A stretch of DNA of 39,652 nt from Chara braunii (Eukaryota; Streptophyta; Charophyceae; Charales; Characeae), in the NCBI GenBank assembly GCA_003427395.1, contig BFEA01000531.1:124480-164131 (forward strand). The letters are read 5' to 3'. Positions 8,462-18,348 of this stretch are shown here, piece after piece. Each line of letters opens with the position of its first letter. Position 1 is the first letter of the stretch. The notes under the pieces were generated by a model. The model had not been told where the DNA came from, did not search any database, and saw only the letters and a list, made by a program, of their open reading frames with translations. The position numbers and the translations under genes are program-made.

Positions 8462-8960
8462 GGCTCTTATCTTTTAGGCACTGAGATGTACTATGACATT
8501 ATTATTATCTATCAGTGACTGCAGCCCCTTCTTTATGGCTGCTTCCTCCATTCTCTGTGTACTACTCTTCAGTCTCGTGTCTCTGGTCATGCTCTTGCAG
8601 AGTCTGGTTTCTGGTCTTTTCATCCTCTCAGTGTCTTTTGACTTATGATGCATGACCTGTAATGCATGAAATGTTTATGCATGAGATAACAAGTTATTTA
8701 TCACTTCTTATCATAACAGGTTACACTCAAGACTACTTGAAGGACTCCTGGATAATAAGGACTTCGGTAACCTTGAGTCTAACCTTTATACGGGGTCAGG
8801 TGCAGGCGATAAAACCGAACGCCTCACTCTAAGTCGTGTCGCCGCTGGCAGGAGGGATAATCCTAACTACTCGACTGTGTGACAAAGGCTGCTCGTGAAT
8901 GTATTTCTAATTTCATACAACTCTCCAAAATCCTGCGTGACAGTCTGCTGGTCCACCAAC
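8462..8960. other. E1-specific block, AT-richer segment without gene
   Basis: Nothing coding is supported. Three atgcatga motifs occur at about 8650-8685, followed by inverted sequence around ataacaagttat (about 8697) and an aacaggtt-type repeat. The block ends where similarity to the E2 arm resumes at about 8980. Confidence 0.35.
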
Positions 8961-9600
8961 CCACCCCACTCGGCCGAGGGGGAGGACATTGAACCAGACC
9001 CTGAAACGGGGGGGGGCGCGACAGCGCGCGCACTTAATATAAGATCGCGAGGACGCTGGACTTACACATACTATCTCGTTATGCAGCTCTACGCGAGTAA
9101 CTGCAATGACGGCGCATTATGTGGTGCCCATACCCAAATGACATATTCTGAGCCGTAGGGTCATCTCCGACGCTCAAGGGTTGGCTGAAGCGCCCGCTAA
9201 AGGGAGGTAACCCTTTAGCTGGTGCAAAACCGACCTGAGGGCCTTTCCGCCTTCTGCACCCTGAGGTGTCCCAACGGGTGCGAGGTAAGACGGCCCCTAG
9301 GGCAGGAGGGAGTTTGGAGCGGTGGTGAGTTGTCTGGCGCATCACCAGCAACACGCTAACCCTCTCGCCCGGAACTTTATCGTTCCACCACAATGAATCG
9401 CAACAAGGAAAAGAAACAAATACTTTAATGCTTATCACAGAAAAACCTCCCTAGTGTTAAGTTCGGGGTCGGGGGTCGCCCCGGGCGAGGACCATCATAT
9501 TCCAAGCTCCGGGCTAACGTCCGACCACGAATTCTTTGTGAAAAATAGCAGGGGTCATCCATTCCCTTTTATTCACCCCAACCCTCGATTAGGTCCTTAG
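8960..9600 (-). repeat. LTR module A of E1
   Basis: On the minus strand this is similar to 31880-32300 (both contain CGGACGTTAG early) and, more distantly, to module B. Shared order: a CAGGGTGCAGAAG motif, a CTTGAGCGTC part-hairpin, a GGGCACCACATAATGCGCCGTCATTGC-like segment, then CTTATATTAAG followed by GCGCGCGC. Modules A and B therefore look like an ancient duplication within the arm. In E1 they are separated by about 6.6 kb of arrays, in E2 by about 0.2 kb. Confidence 0.6.
9017..9046 (-). promoter_or_regulatory. TATA-like element in module A (E1)
   Basis: The minus strand reads CTTATATTAAG then GTGCGCGCGCTGTCGCG. It is one of four copies of the same AT-rich string followed by CG-rich sequence found in modules A and B of both arms. 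Promoter function is inferred. Confidence 0.35.
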
Positions 9601-10375
9601 TACGCGGGCGCTTCAGGCCATGCTAACTCCCCACGTAGGCACACATACATACGCATATACATATGCACAGGGGGAATAATTATGTGACAATCACTTCTCA
9701 CAATCATAGTGGGTCTCCTCCTAGCCATACATATATATGCGACCGCAAGGCAGTCAAACCAAAACCCCAAGTCATTGAACATACCTGCAATCACATCAAA
9801 AGTCAAACAAGAGTCCACACACTACACGGAGTCAACTCCAACCAGTTCATATACTCATACCCCTTGCTTTAGCCATGCAAACCCAACCTCCAGCCAGCCA
9901 ACCTTAATTAAATACTCAGTCCCTTTGTTAAATGGCCATTCAATAAAAGTCCGGGTAAAACCCTTAACAAACAGAAAGATCACCATGGCCAAAGCCTTTT
10001 AGGTTGAGTATGGGGAGCGAGTAGGAATTGAGTCGTGGACCGAAGAATCGGTAACCGACCTGTTATCAAAGTTATCAATGATAACAGCAGATGATCCTCA
10101 AAGAATCAGTTGGACTTAGTCCAAATCCTGAATCAGATCGATCAAGCTGACCTGTAACACAAGACAGGTCAACGCCCAAGAGTAAACNTGTAAGCCTCAT
10201 GCGAACTACCTTCTNTAAGGTGNTCTCATCTAACCTTCTGGTAGCCAACTAGGTCCGAGCCTAGTCCTAAGTCAGGGCTCAAAGAAAAGGTAGACCTTTG
10301 GCTGGGTTTTCCCCTATACAGAGTGGACTGCCAACTCTTCCACCTGTCTAAATATAATCTAACTCCTCTAAACTA
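9600..10375 (-). repeat. Arm block shared with 31320-31800
   Basis: The reverse complement matches the E2 arm. Landmarks are a gtatgtgtgta-type alternating purine-pyrimidine segment (9640-9740), a segment with gactccgtgtagtg (about 9825), ttaattaaggttggttgg (about 9900) and ggatcat.tgttatca.tgataacaggt (10060-10100). The last contains an internal inverted repeat, TGTTATCA/TGATAACA. No open frame is shared, so this is conserved noncoding LTR sequence. Confidence 0.7.
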
Positions 10376-10690
10376 AGGAAATTTCGGCAGCGCTTCCCGT
10401 AGGAAAACTGACTTTCCAGAATTTATATAAGCCTGAATATAAAAATAGGAATAGTCTTTGACCTTTTAAAGCTCAATTTTGTCTAACTCTCTGAATTAGT
10501 AAAAATTTGGGCAGCACTTTCTTTAGAAAGGGAGACTTTCCAGATTTATACTAAGCCATATATATGATTTAGACAGTTGAACTTTTGAAAGTTAGAGATT
10601 TGTCCAACTCCTTGGATTTGCAGAAATTTCGGCAGCACTTCCCGTAGGAAAAGTGGCTCACCAGGATTTATACAAGTCAAAGTATGAGAA
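10375..10690 (-). repeat. Short hairpin array S1
   Basis: Three units about 115-125 bp apart carry ttcggcagcacttcccgtag-like sequence, with CACTT and AAGTG able to pair, and a conserved tttccagattta.tata tail. The E2 arm has five comparable units at 30560-31170 in the equivalent place. Confidence 0.75.
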
Positions 10691-10960
10691 AAGACCTTAG
10701 ATAAATGCAGAAATCGAACTAAGTAAAAAAAACTATCTCAGAAAATGCAAAAATTGAATCTAACTCCAATAGCTCTAGCACATGGCGAGCAACTACAGCA
10801 ACTACCTATCAACTCAAACTCAGACTAGGTAGTGATGTCACTCAGTCACATACAGGCCAAACCACAAAGGTAAGTACTCTCACCATCCCCAAGTTGGTTC
10901 AACAGACATTAGTTCATAGTCTTTCAGTATTTTAACCCTTTATACCCTGCTTACATAGGG
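10690..10960. other. Linker between arrays S1 and H1
   Basis: AT-rich, no gene. The segment cactcagtcacatacaggccaaaccacaaaggtaag at about 10840-10875 has a counterpart next to H2 (about 30395-30430), so the linker is also part of the colinear arm. Confidence 0.45.
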
Positions 10961-10964
10961 CATT

Positions 10965-11800
10965 GGGACTGGTCATTCATCTTAGAAACAATGTCATCCC
11001 TCTGCCTTAGTTATACACGAACACGTTGCACAACTACTTTTCTCTTCATTGGGGCATATGAGTAAGTCATTCATCTTAGAAACCATGCTAAGTCGCCCTG
11101 AACTGTTTAAGTAGCCAAATTATATATACGTCTCTAAACTCAATCTTCAAGAATGAGCGTAGGACTAAGCCATTCATCTTAGAAACAATGCTCAGTCGGG
11201 CCAAGTTACCTTCAATTATAACTCTTGATTATACTCTCTTCGCTTGTGATAAGGCTATAGTCAGACCATTCATCTTAGAAACAATGCCTGACTAGCCTTG
11301 TTCGTATATAAGTACATATATATAAATCACAGTATAGAGAATCATATTCCTTGGTTCTCATTATGGTCCTGAGGCCTCAGACTTAGACCATTCATCTTAG
11401 AAACAATGTCAAGTCCTCTGACCCTGAACCCTCCCTCAGAATAAAACAATCAAGGAGAGAAGAGTCATTCATCTTAGAAACAATGCTCAACTCTCCCTTT
11501 TTCAGCACACGAAAAAGCAGAGTACTCTGGGTCTGACCAAGGGACTGTTCAGAAACCACCCAAGTAAAACAACGGCCAGACCATTCATCTTAGAAACAAT
11601 GTCTGGCCCTCAAAAGTCAAGCAAACAATACCCCTTCAAAAATAAGTAGTCAGGCCATTCATCTGAGAAACAATGTCTGGCACAATTAAAGAAACACAAC
11701 AACCAAGCCATTCATCTTAGAAACAATGCTTGGTCCTTCAGAAAACAGAACAAAACACAACAGTCAGGCCATTCATCTTAGAAACAATGCCTGACCCTAT
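10965..11800. repeat. Hairpin array H1: invariant 20-nt core with covarying stems
   Basis: Ten units carry the core cattcatcttagaaacaatg, at 10974, 11068, 11171, 11267, 11389, 11466, 11582, 11656, 11709 and 11770. The core changes in only two units (one base each). Flanks differ between units but mostly pair with each other: GGCCAGA/TCTGGCC at 11582, ACCAAG/CTTGGT at 11709, GTCAGG/CCTGAC at 11770, GACTAAG/CTCAGTC at 11171, and a longer bulged stem AAGGCTATAGTCAG/CTGACTAGCCTT at 11267. CATT and AATG at the core ends extend the stem, leaving a 12-nt loop. Unit spacing is irregular (53-122 bp) and there is no open frame. Function unknown; the structure itself appears to be maintained. Confidence 0.92.
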
Positions 11801-12050
11801 AAAACCCATTCAAGTGCAAGCAAAACTGCCTTTCTCCTAGCCTTCCCCCAGATGCATCCCTTTGTGACAATCTGCTTTTAGACAAACAAGAAACTGAAAC
11901 TGCCATTATACAAGTATTCCTTTAGTTAGTCTGATTTATGTCCTGAAGTCAACTCAAAGTCAAAGTAAGGGTGGCATTCAATACAGTCAGCCAAAACATA
12001 GGGAGAGGTATAAATAGGGGTTAGACTGGCTTTGTAAAGGAAGCAATGGT
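11800..12050. other. Linker beside H1
   Basis: No gene. It corresponds to about 29110-29340 of the E2 arm: both have aactttgactt- and acagtc-type fragments and lie between the array and the conserved block. Confidence 0.4.
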
Positions 12051-12440
12051 TATCTCTGAGTTCCTTGCCTCCAGAACTCCTCCTAAGTTCCGGCAGGGCT
12101 CCCGCAATCGGTGGGGCAACCTCCCACAAAGGCCTTGACGCGGATTACGGATTGCAATCCCGCCTGCCGCCTGCCTCTCCAAACCAATGGACTAGATTGA
12201 GAGTGAGAAGGGCAGAAAAAGAAGCATTAAGTTTCTCAGATACAAGAAGGGTGCGCTCAGACTCGCGTGAGAGGGCCTTGATACCTTCAGCGCCTGAGGG
12301 CCCCACAAGGGCGGCCAATGTAACAGCTTGGTTAGCTCCCAAAGCCAAATTGCAGACCCCGACTCTCCTGGCAGACCTCCGATTCGCAGCGATAACTTCC
12401 CCTCCTGCGTTGCCCCACTCTCCGAACCTCACGACAACAG
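12050..12440 (-). repeat. Conserved arm block with a shared coding-like frame
   Basis: The reverse complement matches 28715-29110 with long near-identical runs, for example aaggcctttgtgggagg and accaagctgt.a..ctggccgcc. On the minus strand a 119-codon frame (12145-12504) contains NQAVTLAALVGPSGAEGIKA. The E2 copy keeps the same residues with one frameshift (DQAVILAAIAGPSG, then the next frame). This may be a relic of a protein or simply conserved noncoding sequence. No family is recognised. Confidence 0.5.
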
Positions 12441-13160
12441 CCTTCCTTCCGACCCAACTGCGGTCACTTGCCACTGCACGTCCACACTCCAGGCACTGCA
12501 GCAACCCGTAGTAGGCTCAGCAACCGCTGCTGCACAGCCGGCCGCAACGGTCGGCCACTGCCGGCGGTGGTATGCAGTAGCGCGCAGTTGCCTGTAGTCC
12601 GTACACAGTCCACAGACGCAGCCGCAACACACAGCAACAATCGGCAACAGTCAACATAGGCTTGCGCACAGTCAATGGTCACGACCGTAGTTCGTGCTGG
12701 CTCAGCAACAGCCACCAGCAGCTGTGCCCAGTCAAACAAATGCAATAGCAGCTAGAGCAGGCTTTAGCAGCAGCCGGTACCAGGTGGGGCATAGTCAGGC
12801 AAGTTCAACGGACGCGCATGGTCCATTTCAACAACAACCTTCACAATACACAGCGGCAACCAGCAGCCGGCAACGACGATTCGCAGCCGCCAGTAGCTGG
12901 TCCTAGCCTGCGTGCTGTCAAGCAGGGGCAGCCGTAGCTCGTGTCGGACAACAGATGCAACACTCAGAAGTGCACGACAACCAACGACAGTATGCAGCAG
13001 CTCGGCTTCCTAACAGCCGCCCCGGTCCCTACGGCAGCACTGTCCAGAGTCCCAGCACCAGCGGCCACACTCCGCAGCTGTAGCCGGTCACACAGAGAAA
13101 CGCTCCCCTTTTGTATGTCCGGCTCGTCCGCGAAGATGTCGCCTTGTTAACCAGAATCTC
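12440..13160. repeat. CAG/CTG-rich degenerate repeat tract
   Basis: The tract is dense in cagcaac, gcagccg and cacagtc strings and gives Gln/Ala/Thr-rich translations in all frames. A tract of the same kind, in inverse complement, occupies 27930-28700 in the E2 arm. No real gene is supported. Confidence 0.65.
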
Positions 13161-15129
13161 ATTTGTTGTGGGCTCCGGAGTCATACCCTGTTGATTAACA
13201 CCAGTCTCCCATACTGTAAACCCTGCGGTCGGCCCATGCCCGTATCCGGCCAGAGAATCGAGGCCAGAATCATTGCCCCAGAATGCCAGTCGTCCCTATT
13301 CCAGCGTCGAATTGCCATAGAGCCCGCCAGTTAAGTGCATTTGNCCTGCCTCGCTTCCACCCCACCACCCACTCGGNCCTACAGANTGAGAAGTGAGTCT
13401 TCCCGCTAGGCCCCAGGTAGGCTCACCCCCCCCCTTCACTTCTAGTACTCATCCCTCCCTATTTGAGCCTGTCCTACATCTACCAATCTGAAGGATGAGT
13501 CTCCAACAAATCTGTCGCAAGAGTGCGGTTAGGTACACAGCNGTTCAGTTNAAATCTCGACTTACACCAGTTTGTCACTACCAGCAGCANNGACAGGTTC
13601 GATCCTCCTCCCCGCAACCTCAGCAAGACAGGCCAAATAGAGCGTTGACCAACAGGTAGACATACGGCTGTACGACTGGCCTCAAGCTGTTTCCATAGGC
13701 TGAGCAGGATCGATCGAACCTTCAGCTAGGCACGGCCAGGTACTCATACTGCGCAACCTCCTTCCTCGCCGGCAGCCTCACGCTACTTCCACTGCCAGAG
13801 ATTTGTAGCACACTATTTCTCAGGTAATCTCTGGTCTGCGCGGTTCTCACATTCTCTCCCTTGGCCGCACGACGGAGCGGACTGGTAGTAAATCTTTAGT
13901 AAGCACCCCGGAGTACTGGCCTTGCTCCGAAACCGTCCCTTCCTCGTTCGATACCATAGGGGCTCGCGTGCGCTTTGCCTTACCTCCGCACCACCTCCAT
14001 AGCTGCCCCCTCTCGGTTTCACCACCACTTCACTCGGCAGGGCGGTAGCATCTAAGCTTACACATAGGTATGCAAGCCCGTCGCCCCCCTCTTGTCTATC
14101 TTGCGCAGCCCGACAGGCGATACTCCAGCTAGTGAATTCTCGCAGTCCCCACCCGCTTGCTGCGTCCTCTCAACAGAGTGAACGGCGCGTTGACCAGGCC
14201 GCACTTCGATAGCTCACAATATCACCCACTTGACTCGCTCCCCGCTACTTCCTTGCTTATGGCTTTCGGCCTTACCTTACTGAACGTACCTGGCGCAGAT
14301 TCCCGCCAAGGTTCACCCACTCCTCTCTCTCTCGACTGTCTCCGCGCCCCTCTCCTTCTACCAACCTCGCGCTCTGCTATTCCGTTGCCAATTCTAATTC
14401 CACCACTAGAGTCGCCTCGCCCACAAACCCCCGGACAGTACTCTAGATCGTCGAAATCGGCTTTATACTGGCCGAATTAGCTCGTCCCTCTCCCCTTATC
14501 TGCCATCTCGCGGCGCAGTAGTTTTCTCGGGTGACCTCTACTCTACTAACCTACTGTTGATTCTGACTTTAGAAGTTGTCAAGCCCAAGAACCCCCAACT
14601 CGAGTCCGACCCTGCCCGTTTTTGCTAGGAAGCGGGTGAGATCGGCACTCTCCAGCCCGCCTCCTCCATCGCCGTTTCCCTCTGTGTACGCACCTTGCGC
14701 GCCCGCCTGTCCAGATTCATTTCTCCTTCTTGCCGCTCCGCCCCGTTGCCCAACTGCGGTCTGTCGGAGCCTTCTCTTCCCTGAACAACGTGCTTCCCCG
14801 CCCGTGAGTCTCCGCCCTCCTTGCCTGGCCACTCTCCGCTGCCCAACCCACCTTGGCCTCCACTCACTATACCCCAGTTGATGCCCCACCGCCCGACTTC
14901 TTCCTGCGCTGCGAGGTCCGACAACGATCAGCCACAAACCAGTCGGCTGTCGGACACTCTCGCCGATTTATGCGCTTCGCTCTGGCGCAGATGGCCACAC
15001 TAATTCTCTCTGTATCATTTCAATTTCCCGGGGCAGTACTCCGCGACCTACTATGGGCGGAGGGCTATGGCATGCCTCTTCTCTGCCTAATCCAACCGCG
15101 GGCTGTATGCCAGGCCCCCAAAACGAATA
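13160..15129. other. Poorly conserved part of the E1 arm
   Basis: GC-rich sequence with several Ns (13344-13590). Similarity to the E2 arm is weak here because the counterpart holds the 810-base gap. Open frames of 60-120 codons at 14157-14940 lie on both strands over the same DNA, are Pro/Ser/Arg-rich and show no motifs, so none is called. Confidence 0.4.
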
Positions 15130-15480
15130 AATAAAAAAATATATATATAAATAAAAATAAAAGTAGGAGTACAAGCCCATAACGTCGGGTCTTTAGGGGT
15201 ACAGGGGCTGTCGCAGCCCGGTTAGCCACGTAGGTCGGGTCCGCCGCCATTCGTATCGGCAAAAGCTGAGGGGGATAGCCCTGGCGGCCCTCAACCCCTC
15301 GACTTTTCCTCGCCGCTCCGCTGCTCCGCCGCTCCCGCACCGCCGCTTACTGGCCTCGATCCACGAACCTCCCCGACAATAACCCTGCACCGTTACCTGT
15401 AGGGCTAAGCCCTAGCCTGGAAACAACGGGCGCTGCATCCCACATAAAGGGGTGCAGCCCGGCTCCTAAGGCTGGGACAT
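15130..15480 (-). repeat. A-block of the E1 arm
   Basis: On the minus strand: gggcttagccctac, then ggttgagggccgccagggct, atccccctcagcttttgc, a ggcggcgg segment, and a T/A-rich tail (atttttatttatatatat). The same order is present on the plus strand at 25060-25420 and, more diverged, at 1339-1165. It marks the beginning of the proposed giant LTR. Confidence 0.75.
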
Positions 15481-15810
15481 GCCCGCAGGCTCCTCCTCAT
15501 CTATGGGCAAGCGCACGGCTGCTGCGCAACCACGCCACCTTGCGAACCACCCCACCTACCGACCTTGCCGCCGGTCAGATAGGGCGACCAAGGGTCAACC
15601 TACTAACCCTTGGCCTAATCAAGGGCGAGAGGTCAAGCCGGACGTCTTTGCCAGCGGCACGATCAAAAGGGCAAAATCACACGCGCGCCTTGAACCTATG
15701 CGCGCACTCACCCTACCTACTTGGACGACCTTTACCCGGTTAGCACGAGTGGTCGGACGGTGCGTCGCAACAAATACATGACTACTGCGGGACTGCGCAT
15801 AGGCTTGTCA
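15480..15810 (-). repeat. 5' edge of the proposed E1 LTR
   Basis: Similarity to the E2 arm is traceable here: gtgagtgcgcgcataggttcaaggcgcgcg on this minus strand against gtgtgggcgcgcaggcttaaggcgtgcg at about 24750. The edge is placed at a minus-strand TGACA (15810-15806) because the E2 arm begins with TGACA at 24642. The exact base is uncertain. Confidence 0.45.
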
Positions 15811-16945
15811 CACATGACAGGCATTTACCAGCTCTCTGTGGGACAACACAGCGAGGACATAGCCACCTCTCCACATTCACAACCATAAGGCACCGCCAGA
15901 TCCACCAGGCCGTGACTCCCTAACTCGATCAGGGTAAGAGGGTCACACATCTCAGGGACACCTCTCAAAAGCAAACATTTTTGCGACGTTCTCAAGAAAT
16001 TTCACCGAGTGGTCAGTAAAACCTGGTTCCTTTCGTCAGTATTTCATCTTACCAACCCAACTTTTCATGCCATCAAATCTATTAATCATCCTCCCTATGG
16101 GGGAGGTCTCACGCAATAGGTCTGTCAGCCATCCCTCTCTTCCTTAGGATGGGTTCTCACATGACATGTGTAAAACATGTTCCTTTTCTGGAGATAAGTC
16201 TCCCAAACAATTCAATCATGGCAATAGTACAACACAAGGGGCCAACTTATGGGTCCCTAATACAACTTAGATACTTGAACGTTTGGCATGATAAACTTTC
16301 GAGTCCCAAAGACTCATAGACCCTTTATGATTTTTACAACTCTTTTCCACAAGACAGACTGCACTCCCTCTCCTTATACTTGGCTCTAGCATCTGCCTAT
16401 GGGCAGGTCGCACGAGTATACCAAAGAGTAGATAGTTTACATTCACTCACAAGGCATAAACATATGAGTTGTTTGTTATACAAATCCCACACAAATCATC
16501 ATACATAGGAAAGCCACACATGTGAGAGTGAGAGTGATCGTCATGCATAGGGGAGTAGCCTCGAAGTCCCAACTCAGTATATACTCAACGATAGAGTGTC
16601 TCTCAAATCTCATCATCAATACTCAGATGTCCTGCCCCCTCTCATCTCCAGTGGGCTCATACCCTAGGTGTTACTGACTCTCACATCATCTATAGGTGGG
16701 CTCTGAGCTCAAAAACAACAAAAAAAGCAAATACAATCGGGTGTCCTAAGTATCACACAACCGAGTCTCGTTCCCTGAGATCAGAATACGGACAGAACCT
16801 CAAACCTTATTGTACATTGGTCCTTTGTCGCAGGCAACACCCTAAGATACACGTATCCGACTCGTGACACCCTATGCCCTTGGCTTTACTCTTTCTACGT
16901 ACAGAAAACACCTCACTTCTACCGGCGTATAGGCGAACCAGTCCC
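15811..16945 (-). other. 3' noncoding region of E1
   Basis: About 1.1 kb between the last coding remnant and the LTR edge. I see no frame with recognisable content. A purine-rich minus-strand tract at about 16133-16146 (AAGGAAGAGAGGGA, followed by TGGCTGACAG) could be a polypurine tract, which would move the LTR edge to about 16132. This is an alternative to 15810. Confidence 0.4.
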
Positions 16946-17296
16946 TCACTCGCTCATCTCCTCCTGGTTTTGCTTATACAACTGGGCCCGATCCCCATTC
17001 GGAGCCCTTTCTACCACTCGGCCCTGTCTATCATACATCTTGCCATCTTCCTCAGTAACCCACCCCTCAGCCTTGTCCTTAAGGAACTTAGGACACTCCA
17101 GGGCCCTATACACTCCGTCCAGAAAATAGAAACACATAGCCCCTGATTTCCTTTGAAATCTCTTCTTCTTTTTCTGGATTCCTGACAACGGAGGCGTTCC
17201 TCTTGTCTCCTTTCCCACTTCATGACTCTGAGGTAGGTGCCACGGCCCCTCATCTCCTCCTTCGATTCCCTGGGCACTTGACTCCCCTGGCTGCAT
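16946..17296 (-). pseudogene. C-terminal end of the second Gag-like frame, degenerate zinc knuckle
   Basis: The 116-residue frame ends in a Gag-like tail. Around residues 55-68 it reads C-x2-F-x4-Y-x4-C, which is the CX2CX4HX4C retroviral zinc knuckle with the second Cys replaced by Phe and the His by Tyr. Metal binding is therefore unlikely in this copy. A Lys/Arg-rich stretch (residues 42-50) precedes it. The tail after the knuckle (KFLKDKAEGWVTEEDGKMYD) is a conserved-looking charged segment. It continues the Gag-like frame upstream after a stop and frame change. Expected role: nucleocapsid part of Gag, binding element RNA. Confidence 0.6.
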
Positions 17297-17308
17297 CTCT
17301 TCCTCAGG

Positions 17309-18340
17309 TCAGAACTCAGGGGTATCCAGCCTCAGCGGTCTGCCCTCGCGGGTTTTCCCTGCCGTAGTTGCTTCCTCACCCTCACGAGGCCTCGGAGTCT
17401 GGGGGGTAGCGGCCCTAGTAGGCTGGCTCGTGGCCTCCTGCTGCCGCCGATCAGTAGTCGGTCCTCCCGAATCGGTCCCAGTGGCCCATGAGCCCAGTTG
17501 TGCCCTCAATTCCCCCATATCTGGCTCGTGCTCTAGGGTCCTCTGCTCCCGAGGCTCCTCTGGCGGCATATCTACCTCCATGGCAGCAACCAACTCGTCC
17601 AAGCGTGATGGCTCCTCCCCCTGTGCCTCAAGATGTGGAGGCTCCACCGCTTCAGTGAGAGTTCCCTCCTGTACGTCCAGAAGGATTGCCAGTGACTCCT
17701 CAGCCTCCCCCTCTTCTACTGATGCAGGTTGGGGTTCTTGGGTCAGCGCCTCCATAGGAGTATCTGCCGAAGTAGCGGCCTCCTGCTGTGAAGCCAGCTC
17801 AGTGGGAGCCTTGAACTCAAAGCTTCCCTTGTTGGCTTCCTTCCTTGCCTCTGCCTCAGCTGGGTCCAGAAATACCTTCCCCAACTTTTCTTGTCGAGAT
17901 GCCTCTGCTGCCTCCTCTTGGCCAAACAACCCTTGCACCTCCTTGCCTTGGATGCCGTACCTGCTCTGCTCAGTCCAGTCAATCACCTTGGTGGCGACAA
18001 GTCTTACCACTGTGGCCACCATTTCCTTGAGTTTTGCCTCCCACTCAGCCTCCTTCGCCTCCAGGCGAGTTTGCCTGGCCCTGTTGTCGGCCCTCTCCTA
18101 TGCGAGTTGGGCAGTCAGCTGTTCCACCTCGTCTTTCCTGAGGGCCAATTCATCACTAAGCAGGGAGTACCTTTGAAAGGCCTCGACGGATGTCTGCTTT
18201 ATCTCCTTGTCCACCCACTCGATGGCCTTCTAGTGGCGGCAAAACCCAACTCTCCAACCTCTATCGCCTCGTCTGCACCCTCAATCGCCTGGCCTGTCTA
18301 CCGTGCCCTCTGGCAAGCTGCTTCTCTCCGCTCCTCATAT
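17309..18340 (-). pseudogene. Middle of the second Gag-like frame: coiled coil and acidic low-complexity region
   Basis: The main open part is 17309-18022 (237 codons). The same protein continues upstream to about 18240 past a stop. The N-terminal portion is rich in Glu, Lys, Leu and Ala with heptad-like spacing (EVEQLTAQLA, EAKEAEWEAKLKEMV), which suggests a coiled coil. It is followed by a long Glu/Pro/Thr/Gly-rich disordered region ending in RPLRLDTPEF. Coiled coils between capsid-like and knuckle regions are compatible with Gag assembly, but no catalytic motif is present. Internal stops (for example near 18090 and 18290) make it nonfunctional. Confidence 0.5.
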
Positions 18341-18348
18341 CTGGCCCA

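Larger units (their letters stand above)
1340..15810 (-). repeat. Proposed giant 3' LTR of E1 (about 14.5 kb)
   Basis: The reverse complement of this stretch is colinear, block by block, with 24642-33396, which ends at the E2 primer binding site. One arm lies downstream of an integrase and the other upstream of a primer binding site, so LTR identity is the simplest explanation. The inner boundary is approximate. A minus-strand TGACA at 15810 matches the TGACA at 24642, and similarity becomes clear from about 15720. No convincing polypurine tract sits next to 15810, which weakens the exact boundary. The arm is longer than that of E2 because of an extra block at about 2350-8900. Confidence 0.5.

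Noticed and set aside
10965-11800. CRISPR array (identical 20-nt repeats with variable intervals)
   Set aside because: Intervals range from 53 to 122 bp, flanks pair with each other, the context is a eukaryotic LTR retroelement, and no cas genes occur.
14157-14940. Pro/Ser/Arg-rich frames on both strands
   Set aside because: Mutually overlapping, low information, and not kept in the other arm.
17430-18176. 248-codon plus-strand Ser-rich frame
   Set aside because: It is the antisense shadow of the Gag-like minus-strand frame and has low-complexity Ser/Ala content.
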